This document shows positions 10,571 through 18,602 of a stretch of DNA of 64,000 nucleotides, one piece after another. Source of the DNA: Pseudomonas fluorescens (GTDB lineage Bacteria > Pseudomonadota > Gammaproteobacteria > Pseudomonadales > Pseudomonadaceae); the NCBI RefSeq assembly GCF_902497995.1, contig NZ_CABVII010000010.1, positions 140,833-204,832 of the forward strand, written 5' to 3'. The position numbers and the translations under genes are program-made. Position 1 is the first letter of the stretch. Each line of letters opens with the position of its first letter. The notes below the pieces were generated by a model. It was not told the DNA's origin. It ran no database searches and worked only from the letters and a program-made list of their open reading frames with translations.

Positions 10571-10749
10571 CTTCGCGAGCAAGCTCGCTCCCACATTATT
10601 TGACCGGGTTTTGCCTGGAGAGTGGGGTCCAATGTGGGGGGATGTGATCTGGAGGGCCTCTTCGCGGGCAAGCCTCGCTCCTACAGGTTCGAGTCGAATC
10701 GGGATTATATGATCGACTCGAACCTGTAGGAGCGAGGCTTGCCCGCGAA
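10571..10749. repeat. Cluster of REP elements, including a long hairpin REPIN
   Basis: A single REP-like unit (10571-10595) is followed by an inverted pair (10661-10685 and 10724-10749). Between the two arms the sequences CAGGTTCGAGTCGA and TCGACTCGAACCTG also pair, so the entire 10661-10749 segment can fold into one long hairpin. It separates the sigma gene from the convergent LysR gene. Confidence 0.85.
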
Positions 10750-10760
10750 TGGCCACGCCG

Positions 10761-11615
10761 CTATTCCAGCATCTTGTCGATCAACCAGCTCCCCGCCGGC
10801 CCCGGCGGATTCAACCGCGACCACAGCGCATCCACCGACACGGTCTTCGGCCAACCACGCACCTGAAGCTCCTGCAACGACCCCGCGCCAAAGCGTTCCA
10901 CCAACCACCGGGGCAGCGGCGCCCAGCCGAAGCCGCCCTGGGCCATTTCCAGCAGCATCAGGTAGCTCGGCGCCGACCAGACGCGCCCCATTGCCCGGCT
11001 TTCATAGGGATTGACGATGGTCGCCAGGCGCAGTTCGCGATGCTGGCGCAGCACGTCCTGATCCACCTTTGCCAAAGCCGCCAACGGATGTCCGGGGGCT
11101 ACAAACAGCGCGATTGCCGTGCGTTCGTCCACCGTCGAACTGGCCAGGTCCGGTGGGTAGCTGGCTTGCTGCTCGGCGAAGGCGACATGGGCTCGACCGC
11201 TTTGCACCAGCGCCACCAGGTCATCGCATTCGGCAATCAGGCATTCGAGCTCCAGGTCCGGATAACGCTGTTCGAAGCTACTCAGTGCCGCTTCGAATCG
11301 GTCGGACTGGTAGGTGTCGGACAGCGCCACCGTCAGTTTCGCCTCGACCCCTTGGGACAATTGGCTGGCGGTCATTTCCAGGCGGCTGGTGGCCGCCAGT
11401 ATCGCCTCGGCCCGCTGTAATACCACGTGCCCGGCCGGCGTCAGGCCGGGCTTGCGACTGCTGCGATCGAACAAGGTCAGGTTCAGGTCGATTTCCAGGC
11501 TGGCCACTGCCGCGCTGATGGTCGACTGACTGCGGCCAAGCTTGCGCGCCGCCGCAGAGAACGAGCCTTGCGTCGCCGCTTGGACGAAGGCCAGCAACAC
11601 TTCGTGAGAAGCCAT
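10761..11615 (-). CDS. LysR-family transcriptional regulator
   Basis: The 284-residue protein has the LysR winged helix at residues 1-60 (LLAFVQAATQGSFSAAARKL and LGRSQSTISAAVASLE) and an effector domain to the C-terminus. It is divergent from the PACE transporter gene, with 89 bp between the two starts, so it is a likely regulator of that exporter. Its ligand is unknown. Confidence 0.88.
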   Translation of the reverse strand: MASHEVLLAFVQAATQGSFSAAARKLGRSQSTISAAVASLEIDLNLTLFDRSSRKPGLTPAGHVVLQRAEAILAATSRLEMTASQLSQGVEAKLTVALSDTYQSDRFEAALSSFEQRYPDLELECLIAECDDLVALVQSGRAHVAFAEQQASYPPDLASSTVDERTAIALFVAPGHPLAALAKVDQDVLRQHRELRLATIVNPYESRAMGRVWSAPSYLMLLEMAQGGFGWAPLPRWLVERFGAGSLQELQVRGWPKTVSVDALWSRLNPPGPAGSWLIDKMLE

Positions 11616-11704
11616 GAACTATCGCCCTGATCGATGGTTATTGGTTATGAAGTATCGATGCGATGACGGACCATGGCAACCACAGTCACCCAGGGAGTCT
11701 GGCC

Positions 11705-12142
11705 ATGAACGCCAATAAATCCATCACTGAACGTATTTTCCAGGCCATTGGTTTTGAACTGCTGGCGGTGCTGATCTGCACCCCGTTGCTCGCCTGGGTC
11801 ATGGACAAACCGATGCTGGAAATGGGCGTGGCGACCATGGCGATCGCAGGGCTGGCCCTCGCCTGGAACGTGGTCTTCAACGGCTTGTTCGATCGCGCGC
11901 TCAAACGTTTTGCCCTTGTGCGTAACGCCTGGGTGCGCGTCGTGCATGCGCTGCTGTTTGAAGGTGGCCTGGTCGCCGTCGGCGTGCCGCTGATTGCCTG
12001 GTGGCTGAATATCAGCCTGTGGCAGGCGTTCCTGCTGGACATTGGTGTATTGCTGTTTTTCCTGCCGTATACCTACCTTTATCACTGGGCCTATGACGTG
12101 GTGCGTGAGCGGCTGGTAATGCGCACGTCTTACGAAGGCTAA
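11705..12142 (+). CDS. PACE-family multidrug/biogenic amine efflux transporter
   Basis: The 145-residue protein consists of four membrane helices in two tandem bacterial-transmembrane-pair repeats. The two family signatures are present: RIFQAIGFELLAV in helix 1, with the conserved membrane Glu, and RVVHALLFEGGL at the start of helix 3. This is the AceI-type PACE family, whose founding member exports chlorhexidine and probably short diamines by proton antiport. I chose the ATG at 11705, preceded by GGGAG and fitting the family start. An upstream ATG in the same frame would add 14 residues. The divergent LysR gene suggests control by a small ligand. Confidence 0.88.
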   Translation: MNANKSITERIFQAIGFELLAVLICTPLLAWVMDKPMLEMGVATMAIAGLALAWNVVFNGLFDRALKRFALVRNAWVRVVHALLFEGGLVAVGVPLIAWWLNISLWQAFLLDIGVLLFFLPYTYLYHWAYDVVRERLVMRTSYEG

Positions 12143-12272
12143 AAGCAAAGATCGTCCGAACGCGGCCCGAACCTGCGGCAGCGCCTACACCGACCGGGAA
12201 CAACCACAATGGCGGATATACCCGATTCCTTGTAGGAGCTGTCGAGTGAAACGAGGCGGCGATCTTTTGATC

Positions 12273-13334
12273 TTAATAATCCTGCCGCTTGCGAAATGCC
12301 CAACGCCCGGCGATCACGGTAAAGGTCGCGACCAATGCCACCAGGATCCAGAACCCCTCAGGGTCACCGGACAGCGGTACTCCACCGACGTTCATGCCAA
12401 AGAACCCGGCAATGATGTTGATCGGCAGCGCCAGCACCGTGACCACGGTCAGGGTGAACAAGGTGCAGTTGCTCTGTTCATTGAGGTTGGCGGCGATTTC
12501 TTCCTGCAACAGCTTGATCCGCTCCCCCAGTGCCGTGAGGTCGTTGATGATCAGCGCAAACTCCTCGGTGGACTTGCGCAACTCCTTCACGTCCTCTTTC
12601 TGCAACCACTGCGGCGGCCGATTCAGCAACCGCAGCAACGAGCCCGGTTCCAGCGCCAGCAGACGTTGCAGGCGCACCAGCACCCGGCGATTGGCGCCCA
12701 GCTCAGCCCGGTTGGTCGACAGCCGGGACGACAGCAACTCATCCTCGATCTGGTCGACACTGAGGCTGGTCCTGCGCACGATCTGCGTCAGTACTTCGCC
12801 CTGATCGCGCAGTAAATGCACCAGCAATTCCAGCGGCGAGCGAAAGCACTCGCCGGCCTTCACCGACGAGCGCAATTTATCCACCAAGTGCAGCGGTTGC
12901 AGGCGCGCGCTGATGAGCAGCCGGCTGCGGGCGCAGACCCACAGCGTCGACACATCGGACGAAGCCATGCTGCTGAGGTTGAATACCACATCGTTGACCA
13001 CCGCCAGCAACGCCGAATCGACGTGCTCGATACGGGTCGAACGCGAACCTTCATGCAGTGCTTCAAAAAACTCTTCGGGCAATTCCAGATGATTTTTCAT
13101 CCAGCGCTCGCACGCGGCATGGGCGAGGTTGAGGTGCAGCCAGAGAAATTCATCGCTGTCGTCCGGTTGTTGCAGGCACTGCAAAGCCCTGGCCGAATCG
13201 ATTTCCCGACCCCGTTCGCCGGGGCGAAAACTGAAACCGTACAGCAGACCGAACAGGTCCGGGTCGCGATGACTTTGGTCGATGCTGTGGTTCATGGAGG
13301 CTCGCTGTGCGGAGGCGCCTGTCGCGGGTTTCAC
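12273..13334 (-). CDS. zntB: ZntB-like CorA-family zinc/cation transporter
   Basis: The 353-residue protein belongs to the CorA fold: a large cytoplasmic funnel followed by two C-terminal membrane helices. The pore signature FFGMNVGGVPL stands between them. GMN followed by VGG is the ZntB form rather than the magnesium-transporting CorA form (GMNFxxMPE). ZntB is a pentamer that moves zinc across the inner membrane. The family commonly starts shortly before the DPDLFGLLYGF segment, so the inner ATG at 13295 (MNHSIDQ) is an equally likely start. It is the first of three consecutive minus-strand genes but is not tightly coupled to them. Confidence 0.88.
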   Translation of the reverse strand: MKPATGASAQRASMNHSIDQSHRDPDLFGLLYGFSFRPGERGREIDSARALQCLQQPDDSDEFLWLHLNLAHAACERWMKNHLELPEEFFEALHEGSRSTRIEHVDSALLAVVNDVVFNLSSMASSDVSTLWVCARSRLLISARLQPLHLVDKLRSSVKAGECFRSPLELLVHLLRDQGEVLTQIVRRTSLSVDQIEDELLSSRLSTNRAELGANRRVLVRLQRLLALEPGSLLRLLNRPPQWLQKEDVKELRKSTEEFALIINDLTALGERIKLLQEEIAANLNEQSNCTLFTLTVVTVLALPINIIAGFFGMNVGGVPLSGDPEGFWILVALVATFTVIAGRWAFRKRQDY

Positions 13335-13388
13335 AGGTTCACTTGAGCCGCATCATCGCAAGGCTGTTTGACGGTTTTGTGACGGTTC

Positions 13389-14567
13389 TTAACGGCGAGT
13401 GGGCAGGCTGAAGGTAAAGATCGTGCCCTGTTCAGCGTTGGAGGCCACGTCCAGTTTCCCCCCATGGGACTTTGCGATCTCGCTGGCGATGTACAAGCCC
13501 AACCCGAGGCCGGCCTGCGGTGTATCGCGGGTTGGTCGCGAATAGGGTTTGAACAGGTGCGGCAACACCTGCTCGGCAATCTGTCCCTGATTTTTTACGC
13601 TTAGCACAAAGGTTCCTTGAGCGATCCGCGCGCTGACCTCTACCGAACTTGCGGGATCGCCATGGTTGACAGCGTTGGCCACCAGGTTGGAGGCCAATTG
13701 CGTGACACGCTCGCGATCGCAATGCACACCGCGCAAGTCGCCGATGGACGACACAATACTGCGATCGGGGTACACGCTCTGGATTTCAGCAATCACATGC
13801 CGTAATGCCTCTTCCAGATCCGGGCACGGCTCGATGTTCACCGGGATGCCCTTGCCCGTGGAGCCTCGAGTGAAGTCCAGCACGTCATTGACCAGTTTGG
13901 TCGCGCGACGGGCGCTGGTGAGGATGTGGCGCACCAGCTTGTCGCTGGCCGGGTCGGGACATTTACGCAGGAGCATTTCCGCGCCGACGCTGATGGCAAA
14001 CAAGGGGTTGCGCAAGTCATGCCCGAGCACGGCGATGAACTGCTCGCGCAGTTCGCCGGTTTCCTGCTCCTGCATCAGGGCCGCTTCGGTCTGTTGCTGG
14101 TTTTCTTCGGATTCGATCTGCAGCGCCAGCATCCGCGCAAACGATTCCATGGTGCTCTGGATCGTGCTGGAGGTGAGCGGTGCCGGGTTGGGATCGAGGG
14201 CGCAGATGGTGCCGAAGAAACGCCCGTCGGTGCGAAAAATCGGCACGGCAATGTAGCTTTCGAATTGATACAGGCGCGGCGTATGGTGGTCGCGGTACAG
14301 CGGGTCGTCACTGGCCTTATCGATCACCACGGCGTGGTGGGCCTGACGAATTTCGTGGCACAGGGTAGTCGTCACCTCCAGCTCGCCACCGACCTGCAGG
14401 CCGAAACCCAGTTGATCGAGCACCGCACAGGCGGTCCAGGAATCTTCGGTGACCCGGGCCACTGCGGCAAAGCGCAGGCCGGTCATTTCGCGGATCACCT
14501 GAAGCATGGCGGGCACTGCGCTGATCCGGCCGATGGTGGCAATGTCTGCTGCCGCTGTCTGACCCAT
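13389..14567 (-). CDS. GAF-domain sensor histidine kinase
   Basis: The 392-residue protein lacks membrane helices. An N-terminal GAF domain (about residues 10-160) carries the pattern YIAVPIFRTDGRFFGTICAL. A HisKA domain follows with the phospho-acceptor in LGHDLRNPLF, then a HATPase with the N box SNLVANAVNHGD and the G boxes around QAGLGLGLYIASEIAKSHGG. This is a soluble kinase that senses a small molecule or redox signal. No response regulator is adjacent, so it is an orphan within this window. The architecture resembles phytochrome-like or GAF-HK proteins of Pseudomonas. The ligand is unknown. Confidence 0.9.
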   Translation of the reverse strand: MGQTAAADIATIGRISAVPAMLQVIREMTGLRFAAVARVTEDSWTACAVLDQLGFGLQVGGELEVTTTLCHEIRQAHHAVVIDKASDDPLYRDHHTPRLYQFESYIAVPIFRTDGRFFGTICALDPNPAPLTSSTIQSTMESFARMLALQIESEENQQQTEAALMQEQETGELREQFIAVLGHDLRNPLFAISVGAEMLLRKCPDPASDKLVRHILTSARRATKLVNDVLDFTRGSTGKGIPVNIEPCPDLEEALRHVIAEIQSVYPDRSIVSSIGDLRGVHCDRERVTQLASNLVANAVNHGDPASSVEVSARIAQGTFVLSVKNQGQIAEQVLPHLFKPYSRPTRDTPQAGLGLGLYIASEIAKSHGGKLDVASNAEQGTIFTFSLPTRR

Positions 14568-14678
14568 GTACGTTGTTCTCGCTGCAAGATGCCGAGGGGG
14601 GTCGAGGAATTCTAGCGGGCTGGCGCGAGGTTGGCGTCACTTGATTCATGGCGTTCGGGATCAGCTGATGCAGGATGC

Positions 14679-14715
14679 AAAAAAGCCGCACGACCCGAAA
14701 GGCGTGCGGCTTTTT
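14679..14715 (-). terminator. Rho-independent terminator after the PepSY gene
   Basis: AGCCGCACG and CGTGCGGCT pair, with an A run to the left (14679-14684) and a T run to the right. It can act in both directions. It stands 11 bp beyond the stop of the PepSY gene on the minus strand. Confidence 0.9.
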
Positions 14716-14725
14716 GATCTGTGCA

Positions 14726-15031
14726 TCAGGTGTCTTGTTTGTTGCTCAGTACTTTGCCAGTGGCGGCATCGAAATCCACGTCCCATTCAACGCCTTCAAC
14801 TGTGCGCAGTTCGACTTCGTACTCGTAGCCGTTGAAGTGGTTGTCCAGGTCAGTGTCAGTGATGGTCGCACCCGGGTGCAATTTCAGGGCGGCCTGGTTC
14901 AGTTCTTCCAATGGCTTGATCTTGCCGCTCTTGACCAGCTCAGGGATTTGGTCGACGCGAACATCGGCCTGGGCCAGGCCCGCGGTGAGGGTCAGGGCAG
15001 CAGCGGTGAACAAGGCAGTCAGGGTGTTCAT
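14726..15031 (-). CDS. Periplasmic PepSY-domain protein
   Basis: The 101-residue protein has a signal peptide (MNTLTALFTAAALTLTAGLA, cleaved before QADVRVDQ) followed by one PepSY domain with the typical ending YEVELRTVEGVEWDVDFDA. PepSY proteins of this kind are small periplasmic inhibitors or sensors, often near two-component systems. The GAF kinase gene lies downstream on the same strand, past a terminator. Confidence 0.85.
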   Translation of the reverse strand: MNTLTALFTAAALTLTAGLAQADVRVDQIPELVKSGKIKPLEELNQAALKLHPGATITDTDLDNHFNGYEYEVELRTVEGVEWDVDFDAATGKVLSNKQDT

Positions 15032-15114
15032 GGGATTCTTTCCTTGGATGATCTGTTTAAGTGGGATCAGATTAACTGTGGCAACTTAATTCACCCTTAA
15101 TTCCTAAAACCGCC

Positions 15115-15140
15115 CGTAGGAGCGAGGCTTGCCCGCGAAG
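15115..15140. repeat. Single REP element
   Basis: GTAGGAGCGAGGCTTGCCCG (15116-15135) is the same unit as the REP sequences near 690 and 10730. It lies between the glpQ stop and the PepSY promoter region. Confidence 0.85.
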
Positions 15141-15159
15141 CAGACACCTCGGTCCCAAA

Positions 15160-16287
15160 TCAATACCCATTGTTCTGCAACAACTGCGCAACACTAGCCG
15201 CCGCCGGCCGCTTATAGAACTTAAGCAGTTCACTGGCGCGATTAGTGAAGATGCCATCAACCCCGGCGTCCATGACTTTCTGATAATCCACTGCATCGTC
15301 GACAGTGTAGACATGCACCAGCAACCCCTGATCATGGGTGAACTGGTTCATCCACGGCTGCACCAGGTCCGAATAGCTCTGATCACCCCCCTGGGTCAGC
15401 CTGGCAGAAGGGCCGGTGCCGATCGCGCCCTGGGCTTTGGCGTATTCGACCCAGCGCTGGTATTCGGCCTTGTCCTTCGGTTGCTGTTTGGCATAGAACG
15501 TCGCTTTGTCCTTGTCGCCGGACTCGGCAAAGGTCACCTTGGACTTTGGCTCGATACTGCCTTCGCCGACCCACAACAGCAGGATCTTCGGCACTTGCGG
15601 CATTTCCTTTTCCAGCAATTCGAGGCTGCCCTTTTCAAACGTTTGCAACACCACCTTGCCTTTACCCTGGCCGACCGCCAGTTCGCTTTTCGCCAGTTTC
15701 GACCCTGTCGGACTCAACCAGCCGCGATCCTGGAGTTTCTCCTTGAGGTCGCGTTCGAGCCCGGGAAACTGCTTCGGTTCTTTGGTTTCGATGTACAGGC
15801 CCGGCTTGTGCAGCGGATTGCTCTGGGCGATGTCGATGATCTCGTCCAGGGTCAGGATTTTCAGCCCCGCATAGGCAGGACGGGCGCGATCCGGGTAAGC
15901 GCTGTTGAACCAGCTGCCGGCATCGAGGGTTTTCAGCTCCGCAAGGGTGAACGCGTTGGCCGGGCTGTCCTTGCGCTCCGGAAACTTGATGGCGACGTCG
16001 GTGGTGCGTTGCAGGTTGTCGTCGTGCAAGGCGAACAGCACGCCGTCCTTGCTGCGCTGCAAGTCCAGCTCCAGGTAGTCGGCGCCCAGATCGCGAGCCA
16101 GTTTGTAGGCCGGGGCAGTGGATTCCGGTGCATCGAAGGACGCGCCGCGGTGCGCGATCACCGCCGGATGCGGGATGCCCAGGCGGGTCGCCAGTGCGGT
16201 GGGGCTTGGTTCGCTGGCGGCCTGCGCCGGGCCGAGGCCGAGCAGCACACTGAGCAGCAGGGCGCTTTGGGTGAAGGTGACAGGCAT
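15160..16287 (-). CDS. glpQ: Periplasmic glycerophosphodiester phosphodiesterase
   Basis: The 375-residue secreted enzyme hydrolyses glycerophosphodiesters to glycerol-3-phosphate and an alcohol. A signal peptide (residues 1-24, ending GPAQAA) precedes the GDPD barrel. The catalytic start HPAVIAHRGASFDAPEST supplies the two acid-base histidines region, and ADYLELDLQRSKDGVLFALH contains the E-x-D metal ligands and the second His. The C-terminal VYTVDDAVDYQKVMDAGVDG motif completes the barrel. Length agrees with GlpQ. It stands alone with its own upstream region. Confidence 0.92.
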   Translation of the reverse strand: MPVTFTQSALLLSVLLGLGPAQAASEPSPTALATRLGIPHPAVIAHRGASFDAPESTAPAYKLARDLGADYLELDLQRSKDGVLFALHDDNLQRTTDVAIKFPERKDSPANAFTLAELKTLDAGSWFNSAYPDRARPAYAGLKILTLDEIIDIAQSNPLHKPGLYIETKEPKQFPGLERDLKEKLQDRGWLSPTGSKLAKSELAVGQGKGKVVLQTFEKGSLELLEKEMPQVPKILLLWVGEGSIEPKSKVTFAESGDKDKATFYAKQQPKDKAEYQRWVEYAKAQGAIGTGPSARLTQGGDQSYSDLVQPWMNQFTHDQGLLVHVYTVDDAVDYQKVMDAGVDGIFTNRASELLKFYKRPAAASVAQLLQNNGY

Positions 16288-16521
16288 GGGTCGAGGTCCT
16301 TTCGCAGTTTTTCAAAGAACTCCCTTTTAACAACTGAGGGCTGGCCGCGCTATCGCGAGACCGACATAAACCTGTGTAAAGTCCAATTTTTCCGCGCTTT
16401 TGTGCGGTTCCTTGCAGTACGCTTGACCCCGACAGATTCCCCGGCAGAGGGAAAACCGTTCACTTGCCCTGCGTGTAAACCATCGATCACCGGTCCTTCG
16501 CGACCCTTTGTGAGGTTTATC

Positions 16522-16848
16522 ATGCGCATCACTTCCCAGTTCATCTGCCAGGCTGCCGACCAACTCAAAGGCTTCGTCGGCCTCAATCGCAAGACCGGCC
16601 AGTACATCGTTCGCTTCAGTGAAGACGCGTTCGGCATGGACGTGGCGGATGACGGCATTATTCCGGTGAGCGAGTTCGTCTGGGCACCCGGTCCGGAGCA
16701 GGCCATGACGCTTAAACGCGAGTTGATTCAGTTGTTGCTGGATCAGAACATCAATGACCAGATCAACATAACCGAGCCGTTGCGGGTGTATATGAATCGG
16801 CGGGAAGTGCCGGAGATTTCGGCGGTGCGCAGTCTTGTGCATGGCTGA
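16522..16848 (+). CDS. DUF2025 family protein
   Basis: The 108-residue protein begins MRITSQFICQAADQLKGFVG and fits the DUF2025 family, which is nearly confined to Pseudomonas. Its function is not known. The start at 16522 follows GAGG and fits the family length. A longer upstream frame exists but covers the divergent glpQ promoter region and is unlikely. Confidence 0.8.
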   Translation: MRITSQFICQAADQLKGFVGLNRKTGQYIVRFSEDAFGMDVADDGIIPVSEFVWAPGPEQAMTLKRELIQLLLDQNINDQINITEPLRVYMNRREVPEISAVRSLVHG

Positions 16849-16873
16849 ATTTTGCGGTGATGGTGATGGCCTA

Positions 16874-16967
16874 TTCGCGAGCAGGCTCGCTCCCACAGGG
16901 GATTTTCTGGGTACGCAAAATCCAAGACCGATCGGAATCCATAGATGTGTGCGAGCCAGCTCGCGAA
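16874..16967. repeat. Degenerate REP-like units
   Basis: TTCGCGAGCAGGCTCGCTCC (16874-16893) and GCGAGCCAGCTCGCGAA (16951-16967) are short REP-like hairpins. The remaining 16849-17150 region between DUF2025 and the ferredoxin gene shows no gene. Confidence 0.7.
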
Positions 16968-17150
16968 TGCGGCCCGAAGAGCAGCACATCATCTACTGTT
17001 TGAACGCATACCCCCGCTCAACCCTGCACACTCGCATATGACACGCCGAATACCAAATCGAGCGCCCACGCTCATGAATTGCACTGTGCTCGGGATGAAG
17101 CTTCCACGGAGACGACCACTACCCTGGGCGGCAAAACGAACAACCATGGC

Positions 17151-17492
17151 TTAAAGCAGCCGTAGGCGCTCGACGATGTCGCCGTTTTTCAGATGTGAAT
17201 CAACGATTTCCTCAATATCCCCGGGCTCGACGTAGCGATACCAGATGCCTTCGGGATAAATCACCACCACAGGCCCTTCTGCACAACGGTTCAGGCAACC
17301 GGCCTGGTTGACCCGCACCTTTCCCTGACCGTTCAGCCCATAACTGGCGACGAGCGACTTGCACTGCTCATAGCCGCTTTTACCCTGGCGTTGCGCACAG
17401 CAATCGCGGTTGTTGTCACGCTGGTTCACGCAGAAAAATATATGCCGCTGGTAGCGCGAGGGTGTTTCTTGCGTCTTATTTTTATCAGTCAT
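17151..17492 (-). CDS. Thioredoxin-like [2Fe-2S] ferredoxin
   Basis: The 113-residue protein has the cysteine spacing of thioredoxin-like 2Fe-2S ferredoxins: Cys21 in HIFFCVNQ, the CC pair at 31-32, then Cys66 and Cys70 in NQAGCLNRCAEGPV. These bind one iron-sulphur cluster and pass single electrons. It starts 32 bp after the stop of the C45 gene, on the same strand. It could therefore be a tenth gene of the biosynthetic operon and an electron donor for the metal oxidase. However, homologues are widespread Pseudomonas housekeeping genes, so the adjacency may be chance. Confidence 0.85.
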   Translation of the reverse strand: MTDKNKTQETPSRYQRHIFFCVNQRDNNRDCCAQRQGKSGYEQCKSLVASYGLNGQGKVRVNQAGCLNRCAEGPVVVIYPEGIWYRYVEPGDIEEIVDSHLKNGDIVERLRLL

Positions 17493-17524
17493 TGATCAGT
17501 CCTGCTGAAATAAAAGCTCTGGGC

Positions 17525-18547
17525 TTACAAGGAGAAACGCTCGAACGGTGCTGAGCATGGCTTGCCGAAACAGATCTGCAGGTCACCTTTGGCGGGGCTC
17601 ATGACGAGTGCCGAGACGGTTTTCCCCTGTTTGAATTCGCGCCCGTGAGCGCAGATGGAAGCCGGGCTATTGGTGTGGTCGGCTAATAAAATCCTGGCCC
17701 GAGCGATGTCCAATCGCGGATCGTGGGACAAGGCGCTGTCGAGCACCTGAGTCCGCAGATAGGTGGTGGACTGCGACGACACCTGCTCCTCGCCGGTAAA
17801 GTCCGGGTGGAGGAAGTGGTTGCAGTGGGTCAGCACCGAGCCTTCGAGCACCCGATGCCCGAGTACCGTCATCTCCACGATAAGCAAGCGCCCCCCCTGC
17901 GCCAACGTCAAGCTGCGCGAGGAGGCACGGGGTATCCGTACTATTTCTTCAAGACAAGCCTCAATCGAGGTTTTGCCCAGCAGTTGGCGCACTAACAGGT
18001 AAGGCGGTACGCCCACTCGCCATACTCCACCGATCACCATATTGATACCCACCGCCAAACCGTGACTGTTGATGCCTGCATACCCCAGTAAACCGGTATA
18101 GGCCCACATCAAGATGTCCCCTGCGTGCTCAGTTGCCCCTCGATAACGCAGGGCGCAGAGGTAGTCGCGCAGATCACCGGACAAATCGATCGTCTGCGCG
18201 ATCGTGCCCCCCTCTTCTGGATCAATGAACGCCAAAGTGGTGCAGTCTTCGCCCCAGCCTGTCAGCTCTCGGCGGATTTGCAGCAGCATGGCTTGCTCTG
18301 GGGTGATATCAGCGCCTCTGGCCAGCCCCAGCACCTCTTGGCCGAGGCCGGGCAGATGGTCGTGAAGCACCGCCAGAAACTGGCGACTGATGCCCATTAC
18401 CTCTTCCTGCGCCAACGGTACGCGCCTGAGGCGGTTGACCTGCGCCAAGCCATCATCGAGGAAGAGTCGGATTAGGTCCCGGGCAGCGAAGCCATACGCT
18501 TCGCCACGCCGTCCGGGGTCGGTTTCGCAGATTTCATAGACAGCCAT
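17525..18547 (-). CDS. C45-family (acyl-CoA:6-aminopenicillanate acyltransferase-like) N-terminal nucleophile protein
   Basis: The 340-residue protein matches the C45 family typified by fungal isopenicillin N acyltransferase. Residues 99-106 read WGEDCTTL. The CTT after an acidic residue is the family's self-cleavage site, with Cys102 as the N-terminal nucleophile of the mature chain. The N-terminal R-G-E-A-Y-G-F motif also fits. Members move acyl groups to or from amines or hydrolyse amides. It is the last gene of the biosynthetic operon and starts 55 bp after the ligase, behind AAAGGTGAC. It may acylate, trim or transfer the assembled product. This role is inference. The usual Gly before Cys is Asp here, so self-cleavage should be tested. 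Confidence 0.8.
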   Translation of the reverse strand: MAVYEICETDPGRRGEAYGFAARDLIRLFLDDGLAQVNRLRRVPLAQEEVMGISRQFLAVLHDHLPGLGQEVLGLARGADITPEQAMLLQIRRELTGWGEDCTTLAFIDPEEGGTIAQTIDLSGDLRDYLCALRYRGATEHAGDILMWAYTGLLGYAGINSHGLAVGINMVIGGVWRVGVPPYLLVRQLLGKTSIEACLEEIVRIPRASSRSLTLAQGGRLLIVEMTVLGHRVLEGSVLTHCNHFLHPDFTGEEQVSSQSTTYLRTQVLDSALSHDPRLDIARARILLADHTNSPASICAHGREFKQGKTVSALVMSPAKGDLQICFGKPCSAPFERFSL

Positions 18548-18602
18548 TGCTCGTCACCTTTTGCACGAGGCATTGCAACCGAGGGGTGGTCGACACGGGA
18601 TA

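Noticed and set aside
15313..16848. 511-codon plus-strand frame covering glpQ and DUF2025
   Set aside because: The first two thirds are antisense to glpQ. Only the last 108 codons (from 16522) are a real gene.
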